A stretch of DNA of 64,000 nucleotides from positions 3,596,001 to 3,660,000 of the forward strand of contig CP176050.1 in the NCBI GenBank assembly GCA_046199005.1. The letters run 5' to 3'. Of the stretch, positions 1 to 8,912 are shown piece by piece. How positions within the stretch are numbered: the stretch's first letter is position 1; every line of letters begins with the position of its first letter. This stretch comes from Ascidiimonas sp046199005. GTDB lineage: Bacteria > Bacteroidota > Bacteroidia > Flavobacteriales > Flavobacteriaceae. A model generated the notes under the pieces. That model saw only the letters and a program-made list of their open reading frames with translations, ran no database searches and was not told where the DNA came from. The position numbers and the translations under genes are program-made.

Positions 1-1075
1 CCGGGGCGTTGCTTTGATAAACAGGAGTCGCTCCCGGATCGCCGTAGCCATCACCATCGGTATCAGGATAGAAGTTTTGAGGGGGTATATTGGTAATGGT
101 AGCGTCACTATCATTGAGGTCACCCAGCGGCAGAACGGTTTGGGTATATCCGGCTCCGGGGTTGCCGCAGAAGGTTTGGGCACTTATAGCAACTTGATCG
201 TTGTCGGCGTCGCGGTACCAAGTGAGTTCTTGATTGACACTGTAATTGATCGTGGTGGTGGCACCCCAACAACCGGAGCTGTTGTTTTGTCCTCTTAGAT
301 AGGAAACCGAACCGGAGGTAAAGCTAATGCTAGGATCAGCATTTAGTGTACTGGTTCCGTTGATCTGAGATTGCCAGTACCAGGTGACGCCTGCCGGCGG
401 ATTGCCTCGTGTGAGTGTTGTACTTCCGCAATTATTGGTAACCGTGGGTGCAGCGGGAGCGGTGGGAATTGAATATACGGTATAATTAACTGTTCTGGCG
501 CTACTCCAACAACCACCACTATTGGTTCGTGCCCGTAAATAATAAACGGTACCACTGGTTAGGGTAATGCTGCTATTGCTGTTGGCAGTACTGGTGCCGT
601 TACTGCTGGTCTGCCAGTACCAGGTTTCTCCGGATGGCGGGGAACTTCTGGTAAGCACAGTGCTTCCACAACTCTGGGATACTGATGGAGCAGCAGGTGT
701 TGCGGGTTGAGCGTTCACTGTATAAGAAACAGATCGGGCATTACTCCAGCATTGGGTACTGGAATTATACGCACGAATGTAGTATACAGAACCACTGGTG
801 AGGGTAATACTGGAATTGCTGTTGGCGGTACTGGTACCATTGCTGCTGCTTTGCCAGTAATGCGCTTCATCGGGACCCAGAAAGGCAAGACCTCTGGTAA
901 GGGTGGTACTGCCACAGTTATTGGTCACTGTGGGTACAGGTGGAATATCAGGACAGCTACCGCCACCTCCAAACTGTGCAAAGGCAAATAGTGTGCTGAG
1001 TAAGGTGAAAGTAAGTGCTACTCTTTTTTTTATGGTGGATGGCTGACAGCCTGCTATATAATTTTTAATTTTCAT
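1..1075 (-). CDS. Secreted repeat protein, N-terminal part (3' end outside window)
   Basis: The frame is open from an ATG at 1075 through the left edge, so about 358 residues are visible. It starts with a basic segment and a hydrophobic stretch ending near 'LFAFAQ' (a signal peptide by about residue 34). Three Ig-like repeats of about 80 residues follow; each opens with CGST, contains a W-Y-W-Q core and 'NGTST', and closes with 'C-W-S/G' before a short Pro/Ala-rich linker. After them comes an Asp-rich motif (PDTDGDGYGDP) typical of calcium-binding thrombospondin-3-like segments of flavobacterial surface proteins. It begins 12 bp after the 1088-5311 gene stops, so the two are probably co-transcribed. 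From family memory, this repeat architecture often precedes a DUF6443/RHS core; that downstream part is not in view, so the RHS assignment is inference. Confidence 0.75.
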   Translation of the reverse strand, partial: MKIKNYIAGCQPSTIKKRVALTFTLLSTLFAFAQFGGGGSCPDIPPVPTVTNNCGSTTLTRGLAFLGPDEAHYWQSSSNGTSTANSNSSITLTSGSVYYIRAYNSSTQCWSNARSVSYTVNAQPATPAAPSVSQSCGSTVLTRSSPPSGETWYWQTSSNGTSTANSNSSITLTSGTVYYLRARTNSGGCWSSARTVNYTVYSIPTAPAAPTVTNNCGSTTLTRGNPPAGVTWYWQSQINGTSTLNADPSISFTSGSVSYLRGQNNSSGCWGATTTINYSVNQELTWYRDADNDQVAISAQTFCGNPGAGYTQTVLPLGDLNDSDATITNIPPQNFYPDTDGDGYGDPGATPVYQSNAP

Positions 1076-1087
1076 GTCGGGCGGGTT

Positions 1088-4000
1088 TTATTGGGTACAG
1101 GGTAAGGGATGTTGTAAACGAGCCAGAAAGATCTCTCCGGTCTCGGTATCGACGACTTCACATTCTACCCTGAGGTAACGTTCTTGCGGCGTTCTGCAGG
1201 TGAGGTTCTGTACCCATTGTCTTTGTCCGCTAGTAGGAGTAAAGTCTCCTCCGCGGTAGCGCCAACGGTATTTGAATTTTCCTGAACCACCGTAGGGATA
1301 TGCCTTATAGGTCACTACGGTATTGTTCGTGGAGGCATCAAAGGAACGCACCAGATCGATGATGGCATTGAGTTTTTTATAAGCTTCTGGTCCGGTTTTG
1401 GACAAGCTTGCTTTACGGGGTGCAGAAGATTGCAGTCTTAGCTGCTGGCTGCTGCGATTGGCCTGGGGTTGCGACTCGCCTGTGTTGCATAGGAATACTT
1501 CTTGTTTGACACTCCCGGTTGTATTAGGGAGTATTTGGTCTACTAAATTATAGGTATAGTCTTCTACCAAATTATGGTCTTTATCCCGAATGGCAACCAA
1601 TCGGTTGAAGCTGTCATATTCAAAATAGGAATGTACTCCATTGGGATTGGTGATGCTTGTAACCCCTACCAATGGATCATAGGTATAGGTAGTAATAAGA
1701 GTACTGGCAAGGGCAGCTTGACTACGAAGGTCGTTCAAAGCATTGCGCAGATTTTTTTCACTACAGGTGCCGCTTTGATTGCAGGTGCTGTTGTCTGCAT
1801 CAGCCAGCGTTTGCAGGTTGGCTACGTAACTAGATACCTGACTATAAGTGGCATTCTCTATTTTGGCAATGATGTATTGGTTTTGATAGCCCCAGATATA
1901 GGCTACGGGACTGCCGTCGGGTTTGCGCGCCTGTAACAGGTTTCCATCGGTATCAAACTTTTCGTAGCGCATGCGTTCTTCAGGCGTTTCAGAGGCTTTG
2001 GCTACAGAAACTGACTTCACCATAGTTTGATTTGCGGTGCTACTACTATTATCATAATTGTATAGCCGGGTAGTGAGTTTACTGCCATTTAGATATTCTT
2101 CGGTCTTGACTACCACCCCTAAGCGGTTCTCAGTCCTGAGATTACTCATAAAAGGATCGTTATAGGTCGCAGTGCTGTATGGATAGTAGAGATTGGTGGT
2201 ATAAATACGATCTGACTCGGCAATCTGCTCTTTTTCGGTAAGGTGATGGGTAGAGGCATCGTAAATATTCGACATTTCTGTGGTTACCTCAATCCCGGTG
2301 AGCAAATCGGTTTTAGTGCTTTCCCACAAAACAGATTGTAATCCGTAATGTTGAGGATGTTTGTAAGGATAGTAAAAAGACGAATGATCATTGGGATATA
2401 CATCTACATTAGGTTCGAAATATTGACCTACTCTATTCTGAAAAAGGGGCATAAAACTGGCAAAAAAGGTAGGATCTTGCTGCCCTAGAAGTGTAGTGTA
2501 TTGATAACTGGTTCGGGTAAGTTCTTCTCCTGAACAATCAAATGTCTTTTCGATAACTACATTACCATTCGAATGCGCATTGCTTATCCAAGGATCAAGC
2601 CCCAGAGGGATCGTTTTATAACTGCAGACTACCTCATTTCCATTCCACTCCGGATTTGAGTAATAATTTCTGCAATGGTCTTCGCGTACTTGTTGGTTGG
2701 GCGCATTGAAATAATTTCGGGAGATCCATCCCATAGGAGAATTATTTTCATCTTCAAAGATCTCACGTACGTAGCTATAACCGATGTGAGAACCCTGGGC
2801 GGCATCATTTTTTCTCAATGTAGAGTTTGAATTTAGTTTTAACTGGGAATCTGCAAAACCTCTTGGATTATAAGAATGGAAACCGTATGCATCGGAAAAG
2901 AAAATCAATTCATCCATCAACACTCCCGAACTGGCAACAGTTGGGTCTAATCCCGGATGATTGTAATCAAAACGTTTGCGCGAAATAAAGTCATTATTGT
3001 TATCCCGGGTGGTGATGGTACTTACCCGGGCTCCCCCAATTTCAAACTGTTCAGTAAAATCGGGCAGATTTTGCCCGCTGTTGGGATCTGCCATCGTCAA
3101 AAAGTAAGCAGTGGTATTTGGATCCCCGTCTGTTTCCTCTTGTACCGTGACGGCAGGAATGCCCGGATTGCCTTGTTGGAATGGAGCTGTTCGACCTGCT
3201 ACCCGATAATCTCCGGGAGGTAGCACTGCACTCGCCTGGGCATAATTAGTTACGCAACATTGATCTGGTGCCTGGCCATAATTATATAAAACGTACTGAA
3301 TCGTAGGATCATAAATATTTTCAACAACTCGAACAGGATGACTGGAGTAATAACTAATGTTGTTCCATCCGGTTTGGGTCTGTAAGTTTCCTTCAGCCTG
3401 AACCAGTGCACTGCTGCTTACCGAAAAACCTTGATTTTTATCAATGGGTATAGTAACTTGATTTTGATTGGGAATGTATTCATTCCCGAACAGGGTGTAA
3501 GAGGGAGTTTTGGCTCGCTTCAGGTATTCATAGCTAAAATTATATTTGGACTCATCAAGCAAACTTGTCCATTTGATTCGTCCGTTGAGGTGTGGGAACC
3601 GTTCGGTAACCACATAAGGCTGCGTGAGAGGCACTACCGCCTGATGAGCTTCATAACTGATCTCGCTATATCCTCCGGTGGGGTAATCGACTCGAGTGAG
3701 TAATCCACGTTTTCCATAATTAAAATTACTCCCTCGGTTGGCGCCCTGATATTCAAAATAAGTATGCCCTATTTCAGGACCCTGAGAAGTGTTAAAAGCT
3801 TGTGTGACAAACCTCCCAATACTGGGAATGGTTTGTGTATTTCCTGCACCATTATAATATCCCCAGAAATCGGTATCCTTGGTGTCTTTGGCAGGTAAAC
3901 CATCTGGCTGCTCATAAGTGAATTTGAAATTCTTTTCGTTGATAGTTATCTGGTCGAGCTTCAAGCGTAGCCAACGCTTTTTATCGGTTGCATTTGTTTT

Positions 4001-5311
4001 ATGGCTATTAAAATAACTGTAATTAAAGGTGGCATTAACCACGGTATTGGCCAGGTAGTCGCGTACCTGGATACTTTCCAGTTTATGACCTGTATAAGGT
4101 GAATCATTACTGTTGTTACAACTGTTGGTACCGTGACAATTAGAAACACTGCTCCAATCGGTCACCATTACAAAAGTACCGAAGGAAGCTAGCTGATTCA
4201 GGGAATATCCGGTCATCAGATCTTCCCTGCTTCCGGTATTGAACAAAACTTCCCCAAAGTCACCACTTATTCTTTGCAGATGGGCATTTTCTACGATAGT
4301 CACCGCAGAATGATAAAGCTCTGAATCTACCGCGATTCCATTTGCGGAAGGAATATAATTGACGACTTCTTCTTTTACCTGTGCATAGCCAGTATATGAA
4401 GGAAAGGTAAGATGCAGCCCTCTTTGGTAGACAAAAGTGAGTTCCTGACCCCACGGAGAGGTTATTTTATCCAGATGCCAGCTGGTCACAATACTTTCAT
4501 CTGCCCTGTTAAGATCTGAAAATAAGTTGTAAAGAGATGCCGTATCTACCGAAGTAGCATTATCACCATTAGAAGGGATCGGGGTTGAAGAAAATGTGGT
4601 GCTTAAATCTTTGGTAGCAAAGTCAAATCTGAATCCCAGTTCATCAATGATCGTAAAAGAATGATTTACTAGATCATAGGTTATAATGACATTGTTGTTA
4701 TTAAATACGAAGGTTTGAAGAATATTAGAGGTTCCTTTCTTTTGAAGTCTGAATTTATAGGAGGTTCCAAACAAACTTACTTCAAAAATATCGGGCTGCG
4801 TATCAAGCTGTAAACTGTTTCCATCCGAAGGCTGAAAACTAAGATGTACATCTACTATATCGTCATAATCATAATAAGGATTACCGCCGGTATCAACCTG
4901 GACACTTCTTGTGTTATAAATATAACCTATCTTTCCTCCCATGCCGTAAGGCGCATCATCATTTCTTAGATCATCTATCCCGTTTACAGATCGGCTGATG
5001 GCAAAATTCGCAGACAGGCTCCAGTTAAGTCCCGTCCACCCTGCTTCAGAAGCGACTATCACTCCTGAAGAGTTATAAGAAAGCGTGATGGGAATAGTTA
5101 ACCCTTCAAAACTTATGGTATGAATAGGAATGGCAAGGTTTACTTTTCCGTTATACGGATTCACACCATAATTACCATACTCTCCCAGACTTGACACTTC
5201 AGGACTTTTTGGTATATTTTCATTAAGGTAGAAAGGATCGTAATCGTTTTGCTGGGCTTGTATATTGCTGGTCAATAAGACCAAAAGAAACACTATGAGC
5301 GTTTTTCTCAT
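1088..5311 (-). CDS. Secreted YD/RHS-type repeat protein, 1407 aa
   Basis: Large exported protein with a signal peptide (residues 1-19, ending NIQAQ). The N-terminal third has the pattern of Bacteroidota YD/RHS-related proteins: 'GEYGNYGVNPYNGKVNL', then 'IPITLSYNSSGV' and 'AGWTGLNWSL'. Tyr/Asn-rich beta-strand sequence fills the middle. Near residue 1145 is the 'YIWGYQNQYIIAKIENA' motif, and around 1235-1290 are YD-like repeats ('TYTYDPLVGVTSI', 'YFEYDSFNRL'). The protein ends in an Ig-like segment ('YRWRYRGGDFTP') rather than the hypervariable toxin tip or RHS-associated core of polymorphic toxins, so I do not call it a toxin. It is the first gene of a probable two-gene unit with the downstream secreted repeat protein. 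The role is probably cell-surface or envelope; substrate and partner are unknown. The start is chosen because the signal peptide follows directly. Confidence 0.8.
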   Translation of the reverse strand: MRKTLIVFLLVLLTSNIQAQQNDYDPFYLNENIPKSPEVSSLGEYGNYGVNPYNGKVNLAIPIHTISFEGLTIPITLSYNSSGVIVASEAGWTGLNWSLSANFAISRSVNGIDDLRNDDAPYGMGGKIGYIYNTRSVQVDTGGNPYYDYDDIVDVHLSFQPSDGNSLQLDTQPDIFEVSLFGTSYKFRLQKKGTSNILQTFVFNNNNVIITYDLVNHSFTIIDELGFRFDFATKDLSTTFSSTPIPSNGDNATSVDTASLYNLFSDLNRADESIVTSWHLDKITSPWGQELTFVYQRGLHLTFPSYTGYAQVKEEVVNYIPSANGIAVDSELYHSAVTIVENAHLQRISGDFGEVLFNTGSREDLMTGYSLNQLASFGTFVMVTDWSSVSNCHGTNSCNNSNDSPYTGHKLESIQVRDYLANTVVNATFNYSYFNSHKTNATDKKRWLRLKLDQITINEKNFKFTYEQPDGLPAKDTKDTDFWGYYNGAGNTQTIPSIGRFVTQAFNTSQGPEIGHTYFEYQGANRGSNFNYGKRGLLTRVDYPTGGYSEISYEAHQAVVPLTQPYVVTERFPHLNGRIKWTSLLDESKYNFSYEYLKRAKTPSYTLFGNEYIPNQNQVTIPIDKNQGFSVSSSALVQAEGNLQTQTGWNNISYYSSHPVRVVENIYDPTIQYVLYNYGQAPDQCCVTNYAQASAVLPPGDYRVAGRTAPFQQGNPGIPAVTVQEETDGDPNTTAYFLTMADPNSGQNLPDFTEQFEIGGARVSTITTRDNNNDFISRKRFDYNHPGLDPTVASSGVLMDELIFFSDAYGFHSYNPRGFADSQLKLNSNSTLRKNDAAQGSHIGYSYVREIFEDENNSPMGWISRNYFNAPNQQVREDHCRNYYSNPEWNGNEVVCSYKTIPLGLDPWISNAHSNGNVVIEKTFDCSGEELTRTSYQYTTLLGQQDPTFFASFMPLFQNRVGQYFEPNVDVYPNDHSSFYYPYKHPQHYGLQSVLWESTKTDLLTGIEVTTEMSNIYDASTHHLTEKEQIAESDRIYTTNLYYPYSTATYNDPFMSNLRTENRLGVVVKTEEYLNGSKLTTRLYNYDNSSSTANQTMVKSVSVAKASETPEERMRYEKFDTDGNLLQARKPDGSPVAYIWGYQNQYIIAKIENATYSQVSSYVANLQTLADADNSTCNQSGTCSEKNLRNALNDLRSQAALASTLITTYTYDPLVGVTSITNPNGVHSYFEYDSFNRLVAIRDKDHNLVEDYTYNLVDQILPNTTGSVKQEVFLCNTGESQPQANRSSQQLRLQSSAPRKASLSKTGPEAYKKLNAIIDLVRSFDASTNNTVVTYKAYPYGGSGKFKYRWRYRGGDFTPTSGQRQWVQNLTCRTPQERYLRVECEVVDTETGEIFLARLQHPLPCTQ

Positions 5312-5902
5312 ATATTTAGGTAGTTTACTTGTTACTTATTCTCGTGAATAGAGCGATTGTGGCAGTCAACCTCTTTGTAAGAAATCAAAACTTTTACGCA
5401 ATTAAACAACACGAATTATCTTATTCTTTGCTTTAAAATTACGTTAGATTTTTTATATTTTTTTATTAAAAAAATGTTAATAAAAATTAATTTTAGTAAA
5501 TAATTATCTGCCTAATTCATTAAAACCAAAAAACTCACAAATAACTTGTTGATTTTCATAAGTTTAATTAGATCGATAAAATTGGTAATTCTTTATCAAC
5601 AGGTACAGAAGGATTCTTAAATGAGCTATATTAAAAATGACCGAGGATGCCTCGGGCAGTTGTTCCAGATCTAAAAAATGGAGCGATCGTTTATCTTAGG
5701 AAGTTCCCATCATATCCTAAATTATGTGTCTTGATTATTAAGGCCCGATTAATTTAAGGTCCGTTTTAGGCGACCATTTTAACATTACCATTGATAATCA
5801 AACTCCCATTACAAAGACCTTAGAAATTACGTTTGAACGATACACCCAATATATTTATTGGAACTAAAATTGAAAAGAAAAAATTCGTTTTTACAAAATG
5901 TT

Positions 5903-6041
5903 TGCAAATAGGGCCGAATGGCAAGCAAAAATCCAATGGATCTTTGATAGTGAGGAGCCAGCTGGAGTAGGGCATTAAGAGCAAAAAAGTTTATATAATG
6001 CATATTGCTTTCAAGAAGCAAACTTTCTTTTTTTATTCCCT
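5903..6041. repeat. Direct repeat copy 1 (about 140 bp)
   Basis: Matches 6104-6244 in the same orientation. Bases 5940-6041 are identical to 6143-6244 (102 bp, offset 203); the preceding 37 bases match with a few substitutions and small indels. The right part can fold: TGCTT and AAGCA arms around 6005-6020, and AAAGTTT against AAACTTT nearby, ending in a run of T. It may be a remnant of a dispersed element or a small structured RNA; nothing shows function. Confidence 0.85.
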
Positions 6042-6103
6042 ACAACCTTTCAAAACAGTCGTTTAAATTACCGGATTGCAGATCCAGAAATCGAGACCAC
6101 TTA

Positions 6104-6244
6104 TGCAAATAGAGGGCCGAACGGCAAGCAAAGATCCAGTGAATCTTTGATAGTGAGGAGCCAGCTGGAGTAGGGCATTAAGAGCAAAAAAGTTTATATA
6201 ATGCATATTGCTTTCAAGAAGCAAACTTTCTTTTTTTATTCCCT
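6104..6244. repeat. Direct repeat copy 2 (about 140 bp)
   Basis: Second copy of the element at 5903-6041, same orientation, perfect over its last 102 bp. It lies 43 bp beyond the tRNA-Val terminator on the minus-strand transcription path. The two copies are separated by about 60 bp of unrelated sequence, so this is not a simple tandem array. Confidence 0.85.
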
Positions 6245-6286
6245 CAAGTTCTTTCGAAGTAAACTTCCAGGGCTTTCGGGAATAAA

Positions 6287-6314
6287 AAAATCCGTGTCTA
6301 TTGACACGGATTTT
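6287..6314 (-). terminator. Intrinsic terminator of the tRNA-Val unit
   Basis: Perfect 12-bp inverted repeat (6287-6298 with 6303-6314) around a 4-nt loop, core CCGTGTC/GACACGG. Read on the minus strand it is followed by a U tract. It starts 10 nt after the 3' end of the tRNA. Confidence 0.85.
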
Positions 6315-6324
6315 CTGCTTAATG

Positions 6325-6399
6325 TGGGCGATACTGGATTCGAACCAGTGACCCCCTGCTTGTAAGGCAGGTGCTCTGAACCAGCTGAGCTAATCGCCC
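6325..6399 (-). tRNA. tRNA-Val (anticodon UAC)
   Basis: 75-nt cloverleaf. Acceptor GGGCGAT pairs with ATCGCCC, the anticodon loop CTTACAA lies between CCTGC and GCAGG arms, and the T-loop is TTCGAAT. Discriminator base is A; CCA is not encoded (next bases are CA). It stands alone between its own promoter and terminator. Confidence 0.97.
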
Positions 6400-6419
6400 C
6401 TTATTGCTAATTGCGGATG

Positions 6420-6449
6420 CAAATATAGAACAGTTTTTCTTTAAGCCAA
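6420..6449 (-). promoter_or_regulatory. Bacteroidota-type promoter of tRNA-Val
   Basis: On the minus strand, TTG (6447-6449), 19-nt spacer, TATATTTG (6420-6427), then CATCCGC just downstream. Matches the Bacteroidota -33 TTG / -7 TAnnTTTG consensus and places the start about 15 nt before the tRNA. The sequence after the -7 box closely matches that of both rRNA promoters in this window. Confidence 0.8.
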
Positions 6450-6466
6450 AATAAAACCTTAAAAAA

Positions 6467-7696
6467 TCAAATTATTTCTGCTACCGTGAAAGTGCTTCCT
6501 CCTATGTAGATTAAGTCTGCCACATCGGCATCTTTTAAAGCTTGTTTATAAGCTGCTGATACCGAATTAAATATCAGCCCTTTAAGTTCAAAAACAGCTG
6601 CTTTTTCCTGCAAAATGGCTACCTCTAAACCTCGAGGTACATTTGGTTTGCAAAAATAATAGATTGCTTTTTTCGGAAATAACGGTAAAATAGTAGTTAA
6701 ATCTTTATCCTTTACCACTCCGAGTACAATACGAAGCGACCGGAAAGAATAGGTATTCAATTGTTCTAATGCCAGCGCCAATCCTTCTTTATTATGTGCC
6801 ACATCACAAATTACTGTAGGATTTGTTTTTAATTGCTGCCAACGTCCCTGTAAACCCGTATTTCTAACCACGTTGCCCAATCCTTCTTGTAAATTCCTTT
6901 CTTCAATATCAAATCCGCTTAAATGTGTTAAAGCTACATAGGCAGTTTGAAGGTTCTTTGACTGATAGGCTCCTTTTAAATCTGTCTGAAACGGATTTTG
7001 ATCAAAATCCCTTACCAGCAGGAGATTCGCTTTTTTCTCTCTTGCTTTTTGTTCAAATACGGGAAAAGTTTCTGGATGGTACTCACCTATTACCACAGGG
7101 ACACCATCTTTAATGATTCCCGCTTTTTCACCAGCAATTTTTTCTAACGTATCCCCAAGCATATCCATATGATCAAAACCGATATTAGTGATAACCGAGA
7201 GTACAGGGGTGATAATATTAGTAGAGTCTAATCTTCCTCCTAAACCAGTTTCAATCACTGCAATATCAACTTTTTGTTTGGAAAAATGATCAAACGCCAT
7301 TGCTACTGTCATTTCAAAAAAAGACAATTCGTGTTCCTCTAAAAAATTTCTGTGAGTACGTATAAAGTCTTTTACGGATGCTTGCGGAATCAACTTTCCG
7401 TTAATCTTGATGCGCTCTCTGAAATCCTTTAAATGGGGTGATGTATACAATCCGGTTTTATAGCCAGCCTCCTGCAAAACGGAAGCGATCATGTGGCTCG
7501 TGGAGCCTTTACCGTTGGTTCCTGCTATGTGTATCGACTTAAAGGAGCGCTCCGGGTGACCCAAATGTGCGGAAAAAGCACGGCTGTTGTCTAGTTTTGA
7601 TTTAAAAGCAGCTTTCCCTTGTCGTTGATACATGGGAAGTCTTGTGAACATCCAGGAGATCACCTCCTCATACGTGTTCAATGATTGGCTACTCAC
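6467..7696 (-). CDS. folC: Bifunctional folylpolyglutamate synthase / dihydrofolate synthase
   Basis: Cytosolic Mur-ligase-family enzyme that adds glutamate to dihydropteroate and folates using ATP. The P-loop GTNGKGS is at residues 59-65, TSPHL at about 85-89, GLGGRLDSTN at 151-160, and the NIGFDHMDMLGDT and GEKAGI motifs follow; a C-terminal DVAHNKEG matches the family's second domain. At 409 aa it is full length. Its first 8 bp overlap the end of tonB, so translation is probably coupled, and it is the last gene of the gdh-nhaD-exbBD-tonB run. That grouping is positional and says little about folate. Confidence 0.93.
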   Translation of the reverse strand: MSSQSLNTYEEVISWMFTRLPMYQRQGKAAFKSKLDNSRAFSAHLGHPERSFKSIHIAGTNGKGSTSHMIASVLQEAGYKTGLYTSPHLKDFRERIKINGKLIPQASVKDFIRTHRNFLEEHELSFFEMTVAMAFDHFSKQKVDIAVIETGLGGRLDSTNIITPVLSVITNIGFDHMDMLGDTLEKIAGEKAGIIKDGVPVVIGEYHPETFPVFEQKAREKKANLLLVRDFDQNPFQTDLKGAYQSKNLQTAYVALTHLSGFDIEERNLQEGLGNVVRNTGLQGRWQQLKTNPTVICDVAHNKEGLALALEQLNTYSFRSLRIVLGVVKDKDLTTILPLFPKKAIYYFCKPNVPRGLEVAILQEKAAVFELKGLIFNSVSAAYKQALKDADVADLIYIGGSTFTVAEII

Positions 7697-8525
7697 CTAA
7701 CTTAAAGTTGAGCTCAATAAATCCTATTTGAGAAGCAGGAGCCTTACTATCAGACCGCCAACGAAAAGATAGTGCATTGCGTTTTGCTGCGTCTAACAAA
7801 CAGGGATGATTATTCGTAGTTCCTCTTACACCTGGATTTGCCTGAATAACTCTTCCTTCTCGATTCACCTTTATTTGCACGACCACTCTTCCTGCTTCAT
7901 TGCACTCCTGAGGTGTTATTGAATATGTAGGCTTGCCTCTTCCATTAAGACCATAACCTACTCCACCGCTTCCGGTTCCAGGGCCTCCATAATAACTCGT
8001 TGCATATGGATCTCCACGCGGATCTCCTTTATCTCCGGGGGTACTATCAGGACCTTCACCGCCAGACTTGGTTCCATCACTCTTCGGCCCGTTTAAAATA
8101 CTGGACAGTGCATCTGTAGTAGACTTTGAAGGTTTTGGCTTTTCTACTGGCTTTTTAACCTCTTCTGCAGGCTTCGTGGTTTCTTTTGGCTTCTTTGAAG
8201 TTTCTTTCTTAGTTGGAATTACAGGAGCATCTTCGGTGTCATTGGTAAGCACCTCTTCTGTTTTTTCCTGGGGTGCTTCCGGAACTTCCTGTTTTACCTG
8301 CTCCTTTGGTTGTTCGACAGGTTTGGGTGCGGTACGCACTTTTTCCCGGGGTTGAACTTCACCACTTCCCTGATCAGTAGTACCAAAATTGATGGAAATG
8401 CCACTTTCAGGCGGCGGATCTAAATAACTAAGTCCGACATAGAACAAAAGAATAATCAATATTGTTAACAACACACTCGTAAGTGTGAAAGATTTTCTTT
8501 TATGTACGGTATCGAATAATGACAT
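7689..8525 (-). CDS. tonB: Energy transducer TonB
   Basis: Inner-membrane-anchored periplasm-spanning protein that passes proton-motive energy from ExbB/ExbD to outer-membrane receptors. Layout: short cytoplasmic start, one membrane helix (about 14-35), a Pro/Lys/Glu-rich stiff linker (about 50-145), a Gly-rich segment (about 148-195) and a C-terminal TonB domain ('GRVVVQIKVNREGRV') to residue 278. Its start codon shares one base with the exbD stop (TAATG), and its end overlaps folC by 8 bp, as expected of a tight operon. Likely clients are the SusC and other receptors in this window and elsewhere. Confidence 0.9.
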   Translation of the reverse strand: MSLFDTVHKRKSFTLTSVLLTILIILLFYVGLSYLDPPPESGISINFGTTDQGSGEVQPREKVRTAPKPVEQPKEQVKQEVPEAPQEKTEEVLTNDTEDAPVIPTKKETSKKPKETTKPAEEVKKPVEKPKPSKSTTDALSSILNGPKSDGTKSGGEGPDSTPGDKGDPRGDPYATSYYGGPGTGSGGVGYGLNGRGKPTYSITPQECNEAGRVVVQIKVNREGRVIQANPGVRGTTNNHPCLLDAAKRNALSFRWRSDSKAPASQIGFIELNFKLGE

Positions 8526-8911
8526 TATTTAGGCCTCACTGCCAGGATTACTTTATAGTTGTTTGCATTTGCGATATCCATAACACTTACCGCATTTTCG
8601 ATGGGAACACTCTCTTCTGCTCGTAAGATGATCGTAGGTTTATCCTGTCCTTTTAATTTTCTTTTTAGTTCGATCTCTAGAAATTCAGGATTTACCTTTT
8701 CGCTATCGATATAATATTCTAAATTCTTATTAATACTTACTGCCACATTTTGCGTATTGGTCGATTTACCCTTCGCTTTTGGCAACAAAAGATCTAATGC
8801 ATTTGGGGCATTTGACGTAAGCATAAAGAATACCAGCAACAGGAAAACAATGTCTGTCATCGAAGACATACTGAATTCCGGAGATACTTTATTTCTTCCT
8901 TTTACTTTCAT
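8525..8911 (-). CDS. exbD: Biopolymer transport protein ExbD
   Basis: 128-aa proton-channel partner of ExbB. One membrane helix at about residues 20-35 carries the conserved membrane Asp (Asp20, in 'SMTDIVFLLLVFFML'), the residue protonated in ExbD/TolR. The remainder is a small periplasmic domain. One base separates it from exbB upstream and it overlaps tonB by one base, so the three are clearly co-expressed. TolR is the alternative, but the adjoining tonB favours ExbD. Confidence 0.92.
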   Translation of the reverse strand: MKVKGRNKVSPEFSMSSMTDIVFLLLVFFMLTSNAPNALDLLLPKAKGKSTNTQNVAVSINKNLEYYIDSEKVNPEFLEIELKRKLKGQDKPTIILRAEESVPIENAVSVMDIANANNYKVILAVRPK

Positions 8912-8912
8912 C

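Larger units (their letters stand above)
5312..6286. other. Gene-free interval with a duplicated element
   Basis: About 975 bp without a convincing coding region. The part next to the RHS-type gene (5312-5640) is very AT-rich and must hold that gene's promoter, but I could not find a clean TTG/TAnnTTTG pair. The right half is taken up by two copies of a roughly 140-bp element. The one open frame here (5827-6021, minus) lies mostly inside copy 1 and is not supported as a gene. Confidence 0.6.

Noticed and set aside
14..991. Plus-strand open frames at the left edge
   Set aside because: They are the antisense of the repeat-rich secreted protein, whose own frame is open across the edge.
1088..5311. 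Polymorphic RHS toxin
   Set aside because: The C-terminus lacks the RHS-associated core and a variable toxin tip, and no immunity-like gene follows in view.
5827..6021. 64-aa frame on the minus strand
   Set aside because: Mostly within repeat copy 1, with no initiation context or family; treated as part of the repeat.
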